A stretch of 41,674 bases of DNA from assembly GCA_017624275.1 (NCBI GenBank), contig JAGANG010000054.1, forward strand, positions 1-41,674. Reading direction: 5' to 3'. Every line of letters begins with the position of its first letter. Position 1 is the stretch's first letter. Positions 17,149 through 27,080 of this stretch are shown here, in pieces. The position numbers and the translations under genes were made by a program. A model generated the notes under the pieces. The model made no database searches and was not told where the DNA came from. It worked only from the letters and a program-made list of their open reading frames with translations. The stretch is from Spirochaetales bacterium. Its GTDB lineage: Bacteria > Spirochaetota > GWE2-31-10.

Positions 17149-17174
17149 ACTTTTGGATACTTTTGTAATTTAAT
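17146..17174 (+). promoter_or_regulatory. Sigma-70 promoter of kamA-like gene
   Basis: TTGACT (17146-17151), a 17-bp spacer and TTTAAT (17169-17174) directly follow the glgB terminator and stand 34 bp before the start codon of the next gene. Confidence 0.55.
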
Positions 17175-17207
17175 GCGACAATTAATATAGAAACTCGAGG
17201 TAGTGTT

Positions 17208-18329
17208 TTGAAAAAAATATTTAATCCGGAATATAAAAATAATCGGAAAAAATATTTCTCGGATATTTCAGATGATAAATGGAATGATTGGCAATGGCAA
17301 ATCGATAATAGAATTACCGAAGCAAATCAATTGAAGAATTTTTTCCAAAATATTGATGTAGAGGCAATAAATAAAGTTTCAGAGCGATTTTCTTTTTCTG
17401 TAACACCTTATTTTTTATCATTAATAAATAATGATACTCCGTTAAACGATCCTGTAGGGAAACAAATAATTCCTGATATTAGAGAATTTAAATACGATTC
17501 ACGTTTGATATTGGATCCTTTTAAAGAAGAAAATGAGCGTTCCCCGATTCGGGGAGTAGTACAACGTTATCCTGATAGAATTATTTTGGTTACAACAAAT
17601 TTTTGCCCGGCAAAATGTCGTTATTGTACCAGGAAATGGAATTGGGATAAATGTCAGGTTTTAACGTTGCCGATGTTGGAAAATGTTGTTGCTTATCTAA
17701 AAAAACATCCGGAAATCAGGGAAGTTATATTAACTGGTGGGGAACCTTTTTTATTGAATTTAGATTTTTTGGATTCCGTATTATCTGCAATATCATCGGT
17801 AGAAAGTATAGAAGTAATTCGAATAGGAAGCAGAATCTTATCATTTTTACCTCAACGAATTACTGACGATGTGATTTCGATATTATCTAAGTATTCTCCG
17901 ATTTGGATTGTAACGCATTTTAATCATCCGAATGAATTTACGCCGGATACGGAAAAAGCTGTAAAAAAAATTCTGAGTGCTGGCTGTGCTTTGTGCAACC
18001 AAAGTGTTTTGTTGAAAGAAGTTAATGATTCTGTAGATGTTATGAAAGAACTCGTTCATGCGTTGCAGAATATATTAATTAAACCTTATTATATTTTTCA
18101 TCCGGATTTAATCGAAGGTACATCTCATTTTAGAGGTTCTATTAATGACGGAATTCAAATAATGAAAGGATTGCGAGGGTACACCGGAGGTATTTGTGTG
18201 CCGTACTATGTTGTTGATTTACCTGAAGGCGGGAAAATTCCGTTATTACCGGAATATATATTAAAAGAGGATGAAAAGGGTTTTTTATTTTCTAATTACG
18301 AAGGTAAGGAAATCTTCTATAGCAGGTAA
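17208..18329 (+). CDS. KamA/EpmB-family radical SAM aminomutase
   Basis: The protein has 373 residues. The radical SAM cluster motif is C133-x3-C137-x2-C140 in N-F-C-P-A-K-C-R-Y-C-T-R-K. The L-T-G-G-E-P-F motif follows near 176. C-terminal D-L-I-E-G-x-x-H-F-R and V-V-D-L-P-E-G-G-K keep the two Asp residues used by lysine 2,3-aminomutase to hold lysine and the Lys that binds PLP. It could be a free lysine 2,3-aminomutase or the EF-P lysine aminomutase EpmB; length (between the ~340 of EpmB and ~416 of KamA) does not decide, and no epmA, efp or kamDE is here. The start is TTG 17208 behind CGAGG. Cytosolic. The primase gene follows 85 bp later without a terminator. Confidence 0.85.
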   Translation: MKKIFNPEYKNNRKKYFSDISDDKWNDWQWQIDNRITEANQLKNFFQNIDVEAINKVSERFSFSVTPYFLSLINNDTPLNDPVGKQIIPDIREFKYDSRLILDPFKEENERSPIRGVVQRYPDRIILVTTNFCPAKCRYCTRKWNWDKCQVLTLPMLENVVAYLKKHPEIREVILTGGEPFLLNLDFLDSVLSAISSVESIEVIRIGSRILSFLPQRITDDVISILSKYSPIWIVTHFNHPNEFTPDTEKAVKKILSAGCALCNQSVLLKEVNDSVDVMKELVHALQNILIKPYYIFHPDLIEGTSHFRGSINDGIQIMKGLRGYTGGICVPYYVVDLPEGGKIPLLPEYILKEDEKGFLFSNYEGKEIFYSR

Positions 18330-18414
18330 TTTTGTGATGTAAAAGTCTAAATACTTGTTTTTATTGTCAGAACGTGATATATTCCGCACTATTCGAAAAA
18401 AAGAGGTTTTTTTC

Positions 18415-20250
18415 TTGAATATCTCAAAAGAGACAATAACTCTTATAAAAGAAAATGTCGATATTGTTGATGTGGTTTCTGATTATGTAAGAACTCTTAA
18501 AAAATCAGGAAAGAATTGGCTGGGATTGTGTCCTTTTCATAATGAGAAACATCCGTCGTTTACTGTTTCAAGCGAAATAGGAATGTATAGGTGTTTTTCT
18601 TGCGGAGAATCCGGTGATATAATTCGATTTTTAATGAAGATTGAAAATATTTCTTTTGTGGAGTCTGTGGTTATTTTGGCTAAGCGAGTCGGAATAACTT
18701 TGGAGATGTCGGCAGAAGAAGCTTCAGTTAGTTATAAAAAAGATGAATTAATACAATTTAATACTCGAATATATAAATTGTTTAATTTTTTTTTATTAGA
18801 TAGGAATGAAGGAGAAAAAGCCAGAGATTATCTTAAGAAACGAGGAATTGATAACGATACAATTAATCGTTTTAATCTCGGATATGTACCGGGTGGATTT
18901 TGGTTAGAAGATTTTTTGAAGAAAAAAGGTTTTCAAAATGATTTTCTGAAAGAGACCGGCGTTTTTTCTATAAAAAATGGCAAATTACGTGCAATGTTCT
19001 TTGACCGTTTAATGTTTCCTATATTTAACTATCGCAATGAATGCATTGGTTTTGGCGGAAGAGTTTTGAATGATGAAATGAAGCCAAAATATTTAAATTC
19101 ACCTGAAACGATGGTGTACAAAAAAAGTTCTGTGTTATATGGGATTCAATTCGCAAAAGATGAAATGAAAAAGCGTGGTTATGCTTTTTTAGTTGAAGGA
19201 TATATGGATGTTATTGCTTGCCATAAAAATGGTTTAGCAAATGCTGTTGCTCCATGTGGTACTGCGGTAACTAGGGAACAACTAAAATTGGTTTCAAGAT
19301 ATTGCGGAGAAATTATTTTATTGCTTGATGGCGATGCTGCCGGTGTAAAAGGAGCTGTCAGGGCATTAAAAGAAGGTGTGAATCTGGAAGATATAAAATT
19401 TTCTGTGATTTTATTGCCTAAAGGAATGGATCCGGATGAATATTTTAAAGAAAATCAAATGGAGGATTTTGAAAGACTTTTAGAGAACCGAATAGAGGCT
19501 TTTGATTTTTGTATAGAATACAAAAGTAAAGATGTAGATTTGAAAGATTATCAGGTTCTATCTGGAGTATTGAAATTTTTATTTGAATATATAGCGTCAT
19601 GGGAAAGTGGAATTACACGAGAGCTTTTGTTACAGCGTCTTTCTGAAAAATTATCTCTGAATTTAGGAACTGTAGAACAGGAATTTGAGCGTTTTCTCGG
19701 TTTAATGAAAAATAATTTTGTAGAAAAAGAGAGTGAAAGTTCGGATGAGAAACAAAAAATATCGGAAGATTCGGGGAATAAAAATATTTTCTTGCTTGAT
19801 GCAGTATCGAGAAAAGAAATAGATTTGATTCTTTATCTACTTTTTTATGACAAAAGTGAAGAATTGGTAGAGCAGTGTGAACTGAAGAAAGAATTTTTTT
19901 CTAATCAAGCAATTGCGGATTTGTATGATTTTTCCAGAGAAAATCATTTTTCCAAAGAATTTTTTTTGGAAAACTTAACAGATGTAAAATTGCTGAATTA
20001 TGTAACGGAAAGGTTATTGTCTACAGATTTTGATGTATCAATGGTAACTTTAAAATGTTGTATTATTGATTTAGTGATAGCCCAGTTTAAGAGGTTTTGG
20101 CAAAAAAAAGGAAATGAAATCAATGAACAGATTAAGTTGTCCGAGATGTTTAAAGATTTGGAGTTGATTAGTGTTCTTCAGAATGAAAAATTAAAAATTA
20201 CCAATGAGATTTTAAAATTATCAAGATTGCAGGAGTTGAAAAAAGAATGA
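18415..20250 (+). CDS. dnaG: DNA primase
   Basis: DnaG makes the RNA primers for replication. The TTG at 18415 behind AAGAGG gives a standard N-terminus (I-S-K-E-T-I), 611 residues. The in-frame TTG at 18355 would add 20 atypical residues. The zinc-binding CHC2 domain has C39, H42, C60 and C63. The catalytic TOPRIM core holds V-E-G-Y-M-D-V near 258 and L-D-G-D-A-A-G near 302. The C-terminal helicase-binding region is divergent and Lys/Glu-rich, as usual. The stop overlaps the rpoD start by 4 bp, giving the macromolecular-synthesis pair dnaG-rpoD, with likely coupled translation. I remember the same order in T. pallidum. Confidence 0.96.
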   Translation: MNISKETITLIKENVDIVDVVSDYVRTLKKSGKNWLGLCPFHNEKHPSFTVSSEIGMYRCFSCGESGDIIRFLMKIENISFVESVVILAKRVGITLEMSAEEASVSYKKDELIQFNTRIYKLFNFFLLDRNEGEKARDYLKKRGIDNDTINRFNLGYVPGGFWLEDFLKKKGFQNDFLKETGVFSIKNGKLRAMFFDRLMFPIFNYRNECIGFGGRVLNDEMKPKYLNSPETMVYKKSSVLYGIQFAKDEMKKRGYAFLVEGYMDVIACHKNGLANAVAPCGTAVTREQLKLVSRYCGEIILLLDGDAAGVKGAVRALKEGVNLEDIKFSVILLPKGMDPDEYFKENQMEDFERLLENRIEAFDFCIEYKSKDVDLKDYQVLSGVLKFLFEYIASWESGITRELLLQRLSEKLSLNLGTVEQEFERFLGLMKNNFVEKESESSDEKQKISEDSGNKNIFLLDAVSRKEIDLILYLLFYDKSEELVEQCELKKEFFSNQAIADLYDFSRENHFSKEFFLENLTDVKLLNYVTERLLSTDFDVSMVTLKCCIIDLVIAQFKRFWQKKGNEINEQIKLSEMFKDLELISVLQNEKLKITNEILKLSRLQELKKE

Positions 20251-22013
20251 AGGATCTACTTGAATATGTAGAAATACAGAATCTTTTGAAAATCGGTAAT
20301 GAAAAAAAAATCATTACTTTTGAGGAGTTGAATAAAAATTTACCTCAAGAAATTCTTATAGATGAAAGAATCGATGATGTCTTGATTTTATTGAAAGATG
20401 CAGGCATTACAATTCAGGATGAAACGTTATCTGAAAAAGAATTAAATGATCTTCTTGCAGCTGAAAGTAAAAAAGATTCTAAGAAAAAAATAATCAGTGG
20501 CGGAACTGCGTCTCTTTCTGATGATCCGATTCGTATTTATTTAAAAGAAATCGGTAAAGTCGATTTACTTAGTGCAGAAGATGAAGTTAAACTCGCTAAA
20601 AAAATCGAAGAAGGTGAAGAGCAGATTAATACTTCTATTCGAAAAGTAGGTATTACTTTAATTGAATTTTCAAATCTTTTGGAAAAAATAAGTGCAGAAC
20701 CGATAGATCCTAATCGTACTATTGTTACAATTCGTTCAGATTCAAAAGATTATTCTGCAGAAAAGAAAAGATTAAAAAGTAAATATAAAGACATATTAGA
20801 TCCTTTTATGAAGAAAGTTTTTAGCTTTAAATCATTATTAGAGAAGAATAGAACATTAAAAAATCCGGAAGAAAAAGAAAAACTTGCGGTTGAAATAGCA
20901 AAAGCTCAGGAAGAGGCTTTTGATATTATGTTTTCTCATGAAATAGATAATCAGGATATTTTGCATTTAGCAGATAGTGTTGTTGATGTTATGCACAAGA
21001 TTATCAAAATAGAAAATGAAAATAAGAAAATCTTATCTAAATTAAAAATAAAGAATACAAAAGATTTTAAAGATTTAATAAAAGAACTTGATAATCATGA
21101 ACAACGAAAAGAAATTGAAGAAGAATACGGTTATAGTGCAGAAAAGATTCATGATTTATATAAAAAGAAATCTAGAAATGATGTTCAATTAAAAGCTTAT
21201 GAACAAAAATATTTTAATTCCATAGATGAAATCAAAAAGTTTGGAAATAATATTTTTTGTGGTGTAGAAAAAGTTAAGAATGCAAAGGCTAAGTTAGTAA
21301 ATGCGAATTTACGTCTTGTTGTTTCAATTGCTAAAAAATATACAAATCGCGGTCTTATGTTTTTTGATTTAATTCAAGAAGGTAATATCGGATTGATCAA
21401 GGCTGTAGATAAATTTGGGTATACAAAAGGGTATAAGTTTTCAACTTATGCGACATGGTGGATTCGACAGGCAATAACTCGTTCAATAAGTGATCAGGCA
21501 AGAACTATTCGTGTTCCTGTTCATATGATAGAACAAATAAATAAAGTTCATCGTGAAAGTAGAAGACTTATGCAGGAATTGGGACGTGAGCCGACTACAG
21601 AAGAAATTGCTAAGGAATTGAATTGGTCTGTGAATAAGGTAAAAAGCGTTCGTAATGTAGCCAGAGAACCTGTAAGTTTGGAAACTCCGATAGGTGAAGA
21701 AGACGATAGTTCTTTAGGAGAATTTATTGAGGATAAAGGATTTGAAAATCCGTTGGAATATGTTATAAACAATGACTTTAAAGAGATTTTTAGAAAATTA
21801 ATAAAAAATCTTCCCGTAAAAGAACAAAATGTATTACATATGCGTTATGGTTTTGAAGACGGTTGTGCATCAACATTAGAGCAAGTCGGTAATTACTTTA
21901 ATGTTACACGAGAAAGAATCCGTCAGATAGAATCAAAAGCTAAGAGTAAACTTAGAAATTCTAAAAATCGTAAAATGTTAGAAGATTTTATTGATAACAA
22001 TATTAATAATTAG
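20247..22013 (+). CDS. rpoD: Primary sigma factor RpoD
   Basis: This is the housekeeping sigma-70, 588 residues. A degenerate region 1.1 lies at about 1-75. Region 1.2 is [12 protein letters not shown] near 92, followed by a charged non-conserved region to ~335. Region 2 includes [23 protein letters not shown] and the -10-recognising [10 protein letters not shown]. Region 3 has R-V-P-V-H-M. Region 4.2 has [13 protein letters not shown], the -35-binding helix-turn-helix. The sequence is that of a standard group 1 factor, which supports reading TTGACA/TATAAT promoters in this window. Translationally coupled to dnaG; the zinc-ribbon gene starts 11 bp downstream. Confidence 0.97.
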   Translation: MKDLLEYVEIQNLLKIGNEKKIITFEELNKNLPQEILIDERIDDVLILLKDAGITIQDETLSEKELNDLLAAESKKDSKKKIISGGTASLSDDPIRIYLKEIGKVDLLSAEDEVKLAKKIEEGEEQINTSIRKVGITLIEFSNLLEKISAEPIDPNRTIVTIRSDSKDYSAEKKRLKSKYKDILDPFMKKVFSFKSLLEKNRTLKNPEEKEKLAVEIAKAQEEAFDIMFSHEIDNQDILHLADSVVDVMHKIIKIENENKKILSKLKIKNTKDFKDLIKELDNHEQRKEIEEEYGYSAEKIHDLYKKKSRNDVQLKAYEQKYFNSIDEIKKFGNNIFCGVEKVKNAKAKLVNANLRLVVSIAKKYTNRGLMFFDLIQEGNIGLIKAVDKFGYTKGYKFSTYATWWIRQAITRSISDQARTIRVPVHMIEQINKVHRESRRLMQELGREPTTEEIAKELNWSVNKVKSVRNVAREPVSLETPIGEEDDSSLGEFIEDKGFENPLEYVINNDFKEIFRKLIKNLPVKEQNVLHMRYGFEDGCASTLEQVGNYFNVTRERIRQIESKAKSKLRNSKNRKMLEDFIDNNINN

Positions 22014-22024
22014 GAGTATAGGTT

Positions 22025-22822
22025 ATGACTGAAGTTGATAAATCAGTATATGATAAACTGATAGAATATCAGGATATCTTGATGGATAAGTTTAAGTTGG
22101 AAGAATTAATGGATGGATTACCTAAGGTAATTGCTTCTAAGAATGAAATTTTGAGCCGATTGAAAAAAGCTTATTTATCAAAGCATAAACAATATAAAAA
22201 GTTAGAAGAAAATCTTTTAACTTATGATAAGAAATTTGGTGAGTTAAAATTAGAACAAGCAGATTTAGAAGAAAAAAGAAAAGTAACTAAAACTCAAAAA
22301 GAATTTGAAGTTATTGATAAGAGTATACGTGACAAAAAAGAAAGAGAAGAAGAACTTCACACTCAAATGGAACAAGACAGAGAAGTTATTAATGATTTAC
22401 GTAGTGCTATCAATGACTATGAAATCGATATGAAACGACAAGAAGAAGATATTGCCAGAGAACAAGAGCGTATCAATGCAGAATTAGCAAAAGTTAAAAA
22501 AAGTATGGAAGAACTTGAAGCTAAGGAACGAGAAGTTGTTGAAGTTATCGATGAGGATTTCCGTGCAAAATTTGAAAAAATTGTTAGAAATAAAGAAGGT
22601 CGAGGAATTGTAGCCTTAACTTGCGGATATTGTACCGGATGTCATTTGGTTTTACCTCAAGAATTTATCAATAAGGTAAGAAGTAATGATAAGATTTATT
22701 TCTGTCCGAATTGTTCAAGAACTCTTTACTTTAAAGAAGATGACGTTGCCGGAGGAGAAAATATCTTTTCTGCTTTTGGTAATGCTGACGATGATGATGA
22801 TTTCTTTAATGCAGAGGATTAA
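22025..22822 (+). CDS. Coiled-coil C4 zinc-ribbon protein
   Basis: The protein has 265 residues. Residues ~30-180 form a long antiparallel coiled coil (very Lys/Glu-rich). The C-terminus has C-G-Y-C-T-G-C-H and, ~25 residues on, F-C-P-N-C, the paired Cys motifs of the C4-type zinc-ribbon family (zf-RING_7), followed by an acidic tail D-D-D-D-D. Proteins of this family occur widely beside rpoD or RNase H genes; function is not established, though nucleic acid or ribosome binding is suspected. Cytosolic. AGGAGT serves the ATG. Part of the dnaG-rpoD-rnhA transcript; 5 bp separate it from the next gene. Confidence 0.88.
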   Translation: MTEVDKSVYDKLIEYQDILMDKFKLEELMDGLPKVIASKNEILSRLKKAYLSKHKQYKKLEENLLTYDKKFGELKLEQADLEEKRKVTKTQKEFEVIDKSIRDKKEREEELHTQMEQDREVINDLRSAINDYEIDMKRQEEDIAREQERINAELAKVKKSMEELEAKEREVVEVIDEDFRAKFEKIVRNKEGRGIVALTCGYCTGCHLVLPQEFINKVRSNDKIYFCPNCSRTLYFKEDDVAGGENIFSAFGNADDDDDFFNAED

Positions 22823-22827
22823 TTTTA

Positions 22828-23409
22828 ATGTCAAATAAAGAGAAAGGTTCTTTGATAACAGAAAATTCTGTTTTTAAAGCAATTCTTTCAAATAAAGAAG
22901 TGCAGGAAACGGTTGCAAGAGCTATTTCCTGCACTTCTTTAGAATTGGAAGAGTTCTTGAGTCAACGTGTATGTACTACAAAAAAATTGTCATTTTATAC
23001 GGATGGGGGAGCTCGCGGTAATCCGGGAATTTCGGGATGTGGAGTTGTCGTAGATGATGGTTCTGTAAAAAAGGGATATTTTTATTATCTTGGTATTCAG
23101 ACCAATAATTTTGCGGAATATACGGGATTATTGAAAGCGTTATCCATAGCTAAGGAAATGAATGCCGAGGAAGTTGTTGTATATTCTGATTCAGAGCTTA
23201 TGTGTAAACAAATAACCGGGGAATATAAGGTAAAAAGTCCCCAGTTAGGAATTTTATATAAAGAGGCAATGCTTTATATTTATAATTTGAAATCTTTTAA
23301 AATAAAGCATGTGCGTAGAGAATTTAACAAAGATGCAGATCTTTTAGCAAATATGGCTATGGATGAAAAGAGAAATGGAGAAGTAGAGTTTACAACCGCT
23401 ATTTCTTAA
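22828..23409 (+). CDS. Ribonuclease HI family protein
   Basis: RNase HI cuts the RNA strand of RNA-DNA hybrids. The protein has 193 residues. An extra N-terminal ~53 residues of unknown role precede the RNase H fold. The catalytic acids are D59 (F-Y-T-D-G-G-A-R-G-N-P-G), E97 (F-A-E-Y), D121 (Y-S-D-S-E-L) and D171 (N-K-D-A-D-L-L-A-N). The basic protrusion of E. coli RnhA is absent, as in other short bacterial forms. The 3' end of the gene (29 nt) overlaps the 5' part of RNase P RNA, and the N-terminal extension contains a perfect 16-bp hairpin. No separate ribosome site beyond a weak one is seen, so translation may depend on the gene before. Confidence 0.88.
   Translation: MSNKEKGSLITENSVFKAILSNKEVQETVARAISCTSLELEEFLSQRVCTTKKLSFYTDGGARGNPGISGCGVVVDDGSVKKGYFYYLGIQTNNFAEYTGLLKALSIAKEMNAEEVVVYSDSELMCKQITGEYKVKSPQLGILYKEAMLYIYNLKSFKIKHVRREFNKDADLLANMAMDEKRNGEVEFTTAIS
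22894..22940 (+). repeat. Perfect 16-bp hairpin inside RNase HI gene
   Basis: AAAGAAGTGCAGGAAA (22894-22909) is exactly complementary to TTTCCTGCACTTCTTT (22925-22940), with a 15-nt loop. It lies in coding sequence for the N-terminal extension and is not followed by a T run beyond the stem. It is long enough to be an RNase III substrate or to affect transcription or translation. Confidence 0.85.
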
Positions 23410-23731
23410 TATTATTAATGGAAATAGAGGAAAGTCCGGGCTCCATAGGATATGACGCCGGATAACGTCCGGACTTTGCAAGTAATTGCAAGGATGGAAA
23501 GTGCAGCAGAAAGTATACCGCCGGGAATCCGGTAAGGGTGAAATGGTGAGGTAAGAGCTCACCGCATGAATGGCGACATTTATGGCATGGTAAACCCCGT
23601 CAGGAGCAATGTTAAGTAGAAAGAGGGCTATCCGTTCATTAACTTTCGGGTAAACAGCAAAAGAGTGTTATAGTAATATAATTACCAGACAGATGGTTGT
23701 TTCAAACAGAACCCGGCTTACGGCTCTACTT
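23381..23731 (+). ncRNA. rnpB: RNase P RNA
   Basis: This is the catalytic RNA that matures tRNA 5' ends. The conserved core is clear: G-A-G-G-A-A-A-G-T-C-C-G-G-G-C at 23427-23441, the GGTAAGGGTGAAA block near 23530, GGTAAGAGCTCACCGC near 23551, and ACAGAACCCGGCTTA at 23707-23721. The ends were set by pairing: P1 AGTAGAG (23382-23388) with CTCTACT (23724-23730), P2 ACAACC (23392-23397) with GGTTGT (23695-23700), P3 CTATTTC (23399-23405) with GAAATAG (23421-23427). The layout is type A. The RNA therefore starts inside the RNase HI reading frame, whose stop codon falls in the P3 loop region. The P1 3' strand runs into T5, which may serve as terminator. No separate promoter is evident. Confidence 0.95.
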
Positions 23732-23742
23732 TTTGATTTCTT

Positions 23743-24360
23743 TTATTCGTTATTCTTAATCAGAAAAGAATCGAGTTTTGCAAGTTTATTATCAATGCTG
23801 TCTAATCGCATTTCTATTATTTCATCATAATCGTAGTCAAATTCTTGATTGTCAATCTCGTAAGCTAAATCTTCTATTTGTTCCCAGCCGATATGAACAT
23901 CAATTTTATTTATTTCTTGGGCATATAATTTTGTTTTTTCCCAATAATGTTTAGCTATGTCATAACGAGATTTTGCAATTTCAAAACTGTTCTTTATTTC
24001 TTCTGCCCATTCGGCATTATAAAAAACTACGTCACGCTTATCATATTCCCAACCCCAACCCATGTATTCTTTGGTAAGCAAGTAGTAAATATGAAAACGC
24101 AATAATAATTTGTATTTTACATATTCTTCCCATGTATTTGTCACAATTATAGCTTGACTGGGATGAGCATTGACGAGTTTTAATGAGTTTTCAAGCCAGA
24201 AAATATTTCTTTTATAGTTTGTTTGATTGGATAATAAATTTGATTCATATAAACGATAAACTTGTTCGATATAAATCATTTTTTGCGGTTTTGCGATAAT
24301 ATTTGAAATCGACACAATAGTAAGAATGATTGCAATTATTGTTACTTTAACCTTTTTCAT
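23743..24360 (-). CDS. Hypothetical exported protein
   Basis: The protein has 205 residues. A signal peptide (K-K-V-K-V-T-I-I-A-I-I-L-T-I-V) with probable cleavage near I-I-A-K is followed by a helical, Tyr/Trp-rich mature protein (I-Y-I-E-Q-V-Y-R-L-Y, W-E-Y-D-K-R-D-V-V-F-Y). The C-terminus is acidic and helical. Periplasmic location is inferred. I recognise no family; spirochaetes carry many lineage-specific proteins of this sort. It lies 28 bp after the hydrogenase-chemoreceptor gene in the same direction, so they may be cotranscribed, and converges on rnpB with only 11 bp between. Confidence 0.65.
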   Translation of the reverse strand: MKKVKVTIIAIILTIVSISNIIAKPQKMIYIEQVYRLYESNLLSNQTNYKRNIFWLENSLKLVNAHPSQAIIVTNTWEEYVKYKLLLRFHIYYLLTKEYMGWGWEYDKRDVVFYNAEWAEEIKNSFEIAKSRYDIAKHYWEKTKLYAQEINKIDVHIGWEQIEDLAYEIDNQEFDYDYDEIIEMRLDSIDNKLAKLDSFLIKNNE

Positions 24361-24388
24361 TATTATCCAATCCTTATCAAAACTAATT

Positions 24389-26218
24389 TTAGAAGAAATC
24401 TTCTTGTGACTTCAAACGTGTAGACATTGATGATAAATCATGAATATCATTTGTGATCTTATCTATCGAGTTTTTGAGTATTTCGATATGCTCTTTAAAG
24501 TTCGAAGTATATTTATCTAATGAATCAATATTTGTAGTCATTTTTTCATTAGTTGTTTTTGTTGTTAAAGTGATAGGGAGTAATTTTTCAGTTTCACCTT
24601 TTGTTTTATCGGCAAGGTTACGAATTTCGGTAGCAACTACGGCAAACCCTTTTCCCATATCCCCGGCACGAGATGCTTCTATTGCGGCATTTAATGAAAG
24701 TAAGTTAATTTGTTCTGAAATTTCAGAAATTGTATTTACAATAGGAGCAAATGCATTTGAATCTTTTTGAGAATCAATATTCAATTTGTGTATATCAGAA
24801 ATTATTTTCAAAATTTCATTCAATGCAATTATAATTTTTTCACTTGCAGCTTGCATTGATGTGATATAGAGATTCATTCCGGATGCAGTAGAAGATAAAT
24901 TAGATGAAATTTCTGTATTATTTTTTACTGCTGTTTTTAATAATTTTTCTGTATTTTTAGAACTACTCATTAAATTACAAAGGCGATTGGCAACGGCTGT
25001 AGCAAATTCATCAACATCATCGTAACCTGTATAGCTGCAAACAAAATCTTGAGGATAACGGAATGTTGCATTTTCAAAAGCTTTTACCAATTTATCAACG
25101 GACATTTTCAGAATAGGTTTTGGTGATTCTGAGAAGAAAATACGCTCTGTTGATACATTGTGCAAATCACAATATTGAGTAAGTCTTTCAAAAGTAGATT
25201 GAGCTTTTGCTTTATTTTTGTAATTTGCAATAGAATTCATCTCAATATTGTAAATGTTCCATTTTAATTCTTCGTGCGTCATGTTTATGTCACATGCTGG
25301 ACCGTTGAAACAGCCCATTTTACAGCTGGAACAATCAATAAGAAGAGGGAAATGCTCAAATTTCTCTTCAATATTTTTTTGGAGATCCGGTAGTTTTTCT
25401 TTGAACATTTCATAACCGGAATATTCATTTGTATAGATAGATTGAAATTTTCTGCTTAGAAGTTTGTTCATACCGCCGTTTTGGCAGAATGTATTACCTC
25501 TTTCAGGAGTTTCCAATTCGAAATTTTCTTCTTGATATTTATTTATATCAACTTTATGAAGTTGCAAATATTTTTCAAGATTATCAAATGTCAGATTGTA
25601 TTGAATACTTCCGTCAGTATCCGGATCCTTAAATTCTCTTCGTTTTGCAATACATGGACCTAAGTATGCTATGTCTCCATCAAATTTAAGTTTTCTTCTT
25701 ATATAATTGGCAAGGATAACAGCCGGAGAATGAAGATGTGCCAAATTATTGATTAAAGTCGGTTGATAAATTTTTATATATTCGGTTGTTGCCGGGCAAC
25801 GTTGCGTCAATAGAGGAACACGAGTTTCATCCTGAATTTGATCTAAATATTTACTTGCTAAAATTTCAGCTCCGAGAGCTTCATTATAAATCCCATCGAG
25901 AACCAGAGTAGATTTTAAATAACCTAATAAGTTTTTGTAATTATTTTTATATTTGATTAAAACAACGGGGGATACGATAAGACATGTTTTATTTCCCTTG
26001 TTAATCTTATTTATAAAATCATCAAAATCATCAACTAAATCAATAGCTTCGTATTTACATGCTTTATAACAATTTCCACATCCGATACATAGATTGTCAT
26101 TTACGGATACAGATTGACCATCCGTGGATAAACAGTATTTTACGGGACAAGCTTGAATACAAGCTTTGCAGTTTACACATTTTTCGCTATTGAATTTTAC
26201 AACCTTACACAGATCCAT
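24389..26218 (-). CDS. Soluble chemoreceptor fused to [FeFe]-hydrogenase-like module
   Basis: The protein has 609 residues and no membrane segment. Residues 14-54 hold two [4Fe-4S] ferredoxin motifs. Residues ~80-320 match the H-cluster domain of sensory [FeFe]-hydrogenase-like proteins: T-Q-R-C141-P, G-P-C189-I-A-K-R-R-E and D-C296-S-S-C299-x3-C303. Motif 1 has R where catalytic enzymes have C, so it is probably a sensor. Residues ~385-415 align with the Fe-S domain usually written C-G-A-C-G-Y-x-S-C, but here only C394 remains (C-S-Y-T-G-Y-D-D-V). Residues ~430-600 are a methyl-accepting signalling hairpin with tip [16 protein letters not shown]. The design suggests a cytoplasmic receptor that reports H2 or redox state to CheA/CheW. 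No hydEFG or hydrogenase genes are nearby. Confidence 0.85.
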   Translation of the reverse strand: MDLCKVVKFNSEKCVNCKACIQACPVKYCLSTDGQSVSVNDNLCIGCGNCYKACKYEAIDLVDDFDDFINKINKGNKTCLIVSPVVLIKYKNNYKNLLGYLKSTLVLDGIYNEALGAEILASKYLDQIQDETRVPLLTQRCPATTEYIKIYQPTLINNLAHLHSPAVILANYIRRKLKFDGDIAYLGPCIAKRREFKDPDTDGSIQYNLTFDNLEKYLQLHKVDINKYQEENFELETPERGNTFCQNGGMNKLLSRKFQSIYTNEYSGYEMFKEKLPDLQKNIEEKFEHFPLLIDCSSCKMGCFNGPACDINMTHEELKWNIYNIEMNSIANYKNKAKAQSTFERLTQYCDLHNVSTERIFFSESPKPILKMSVDKLVKAFENATFRYPQDFVCSYTGYDDVDEFATAVANRLCNLMSSSKNTEKLLKTAVKNNTEISSNLSSTASGMNLYITSMQAASEKIIIALNEILKIISDIHKLNIDSQKDSNAFAPIVNTISEISEQINLLSLNAAIEASRAGDMGKGFAVVATEIRNLADKTKGETEKLLPITLTTKTTNEKMTTNIDSLDKYTSNFKEHIEILKNSIDKITNDIHDLSSMSTRLKSQEDFF

Positions 26219-26386
26219 ATTTCCAACCTTATTTTACTAAAATGTAGCTTCTTATTCTTATCGAGAAAAGAAAGCAAAACTATAATTTATTTCTTTTAAA
26301 AATAAATGATTTTTTTCTTTTATCGTGCTGAAAACGAAAAAAACGGCAAAAGAAAAAAATTGCATGTTGATTTTCATTTTCTTTTA

Positions 26387-26734
26387 TTAAACAGTTTTTA
26401 ATGTTCCCAAAATAAATATTCCGCAAAAAATTAATCCTATTCCAATGAAATTCCATTTATTTAGTTTTTCTTTCAACAGAAAAGCTGAAATGAACATTGT
26501 CCATAAATATGTAATTGATGTCATCGGTAAAACAACGGAGTAGGGAAGGTATTTTAAATAGAATACATTTAATAATGCAGCAAGAAAATACAAAAAACCG
26601 CCGAGATAGAAAAACGGGCTGAAAATGTAACCGGTGATATTTTTGATTTTGTTTCCTGCAATTTTTAGAAAATATGCACCGAATGCTCCTAAAATAGTTC
26701 CTATCACAAGTAAGATAAAACAGAATACAATCAT
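26387..26734 (-). CDS. Small EamA/SMR-type membrane protein B
   Basis: The protein has 115 residues with four membrane segments. It is half the size of ordinary EamA transporters and resembles ArnE/ArnF or SMR subunits (S-V-V-L-P-M-T-S-I-T-Y-L-W-T near 70, then L-K-E-K-L-N). ATG 26734 is preferred over 26758: it overlaps the stop of the partner gene by 4 bp, and GGAG lies just before it inside that gene. The two genes probably form a translationally coupled heterodimer in the inner membrane, moving a small molecule or a lipid-linked sugar. Substrate unknown. Confidence 0.75.
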   Translation of the reverse strand: MIVFCFILLVIGTILGAFGAYFLKIAGNKIKNITGYIFSPFFYLGGFLYFLAALLNVFYLKYLPYSVVLPMTSITYLWTMFISAFLLKEKLNKWNFIGIGLIFCGIFILGTLKTV

Positions 26735-27063
26735 GATTTTTCTCCTTTTGATAAACAAATGATTCCTAAAATTATAAATACGACAGCAATAATGTGCTGC
26801 ATTGTAATTTTCTCATTTAAAAATATGTTACCTAAGAAAATCGCTGCAATGTAGCTGAATGAAAAAATTGGCTGAAGCATACTGAGTTTGCCGAAACGCA
26901 ATGCTATTGTCATGATTAATGCTCCGCCTGCGTAAATAATAAATCCGGCAATTAACCAAAGATTAATTTGTGCTTCCGATATTTTCCAAAAGAGTTGACC
27001 TATGGCTACAAACATTGCAGCAATAAGCATTAATATAATTCCTGATAATGTCTTATTTTTCAT
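26731..27063 (-). CDS. Small EamA/SMR-type membrane protein A
   Basis: The protein has 110 residues with four membrane segments (starts L-S-G-I-I-L-M-L-I-A-A-M-F-V-A-I-G-Q). The motif P-I-F-S-F-S-Y-I-A-A and the loop F-L-N-E-K-I-T are the EamA signatures, as in its partner (F-L-L-K-E-K-L). It is the upstream gene of the overlapping pair and starts 17 bp after the NlpC/P60 gene, so all three are likely one operon. Similarity to the ArnE/ArnF pair that flips undecaprenyl-linked aminoarabinose is of fold and size only; the role here is open. Confidence 0.75.
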   Translation of the reverse strand: MKNKTLSGIILMLIAAMFVAIGQLFWKISEAQINLWLIAGFIIYAGGALIMTIALRFGKLSMLQPIFSFSYIAAIFLGNIFLNEKITMQHIIAVVFIILGIICLSKGEKS

Positions 27064-27080
27064 TTATTTATCCTTATCAT

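Noticed and set aside
23344-23562. Minus-strand ORF of 72 codons
   Set aside because: It lies across the RNase HI end and RNase P RNA; the RNA structure explains the sequence.
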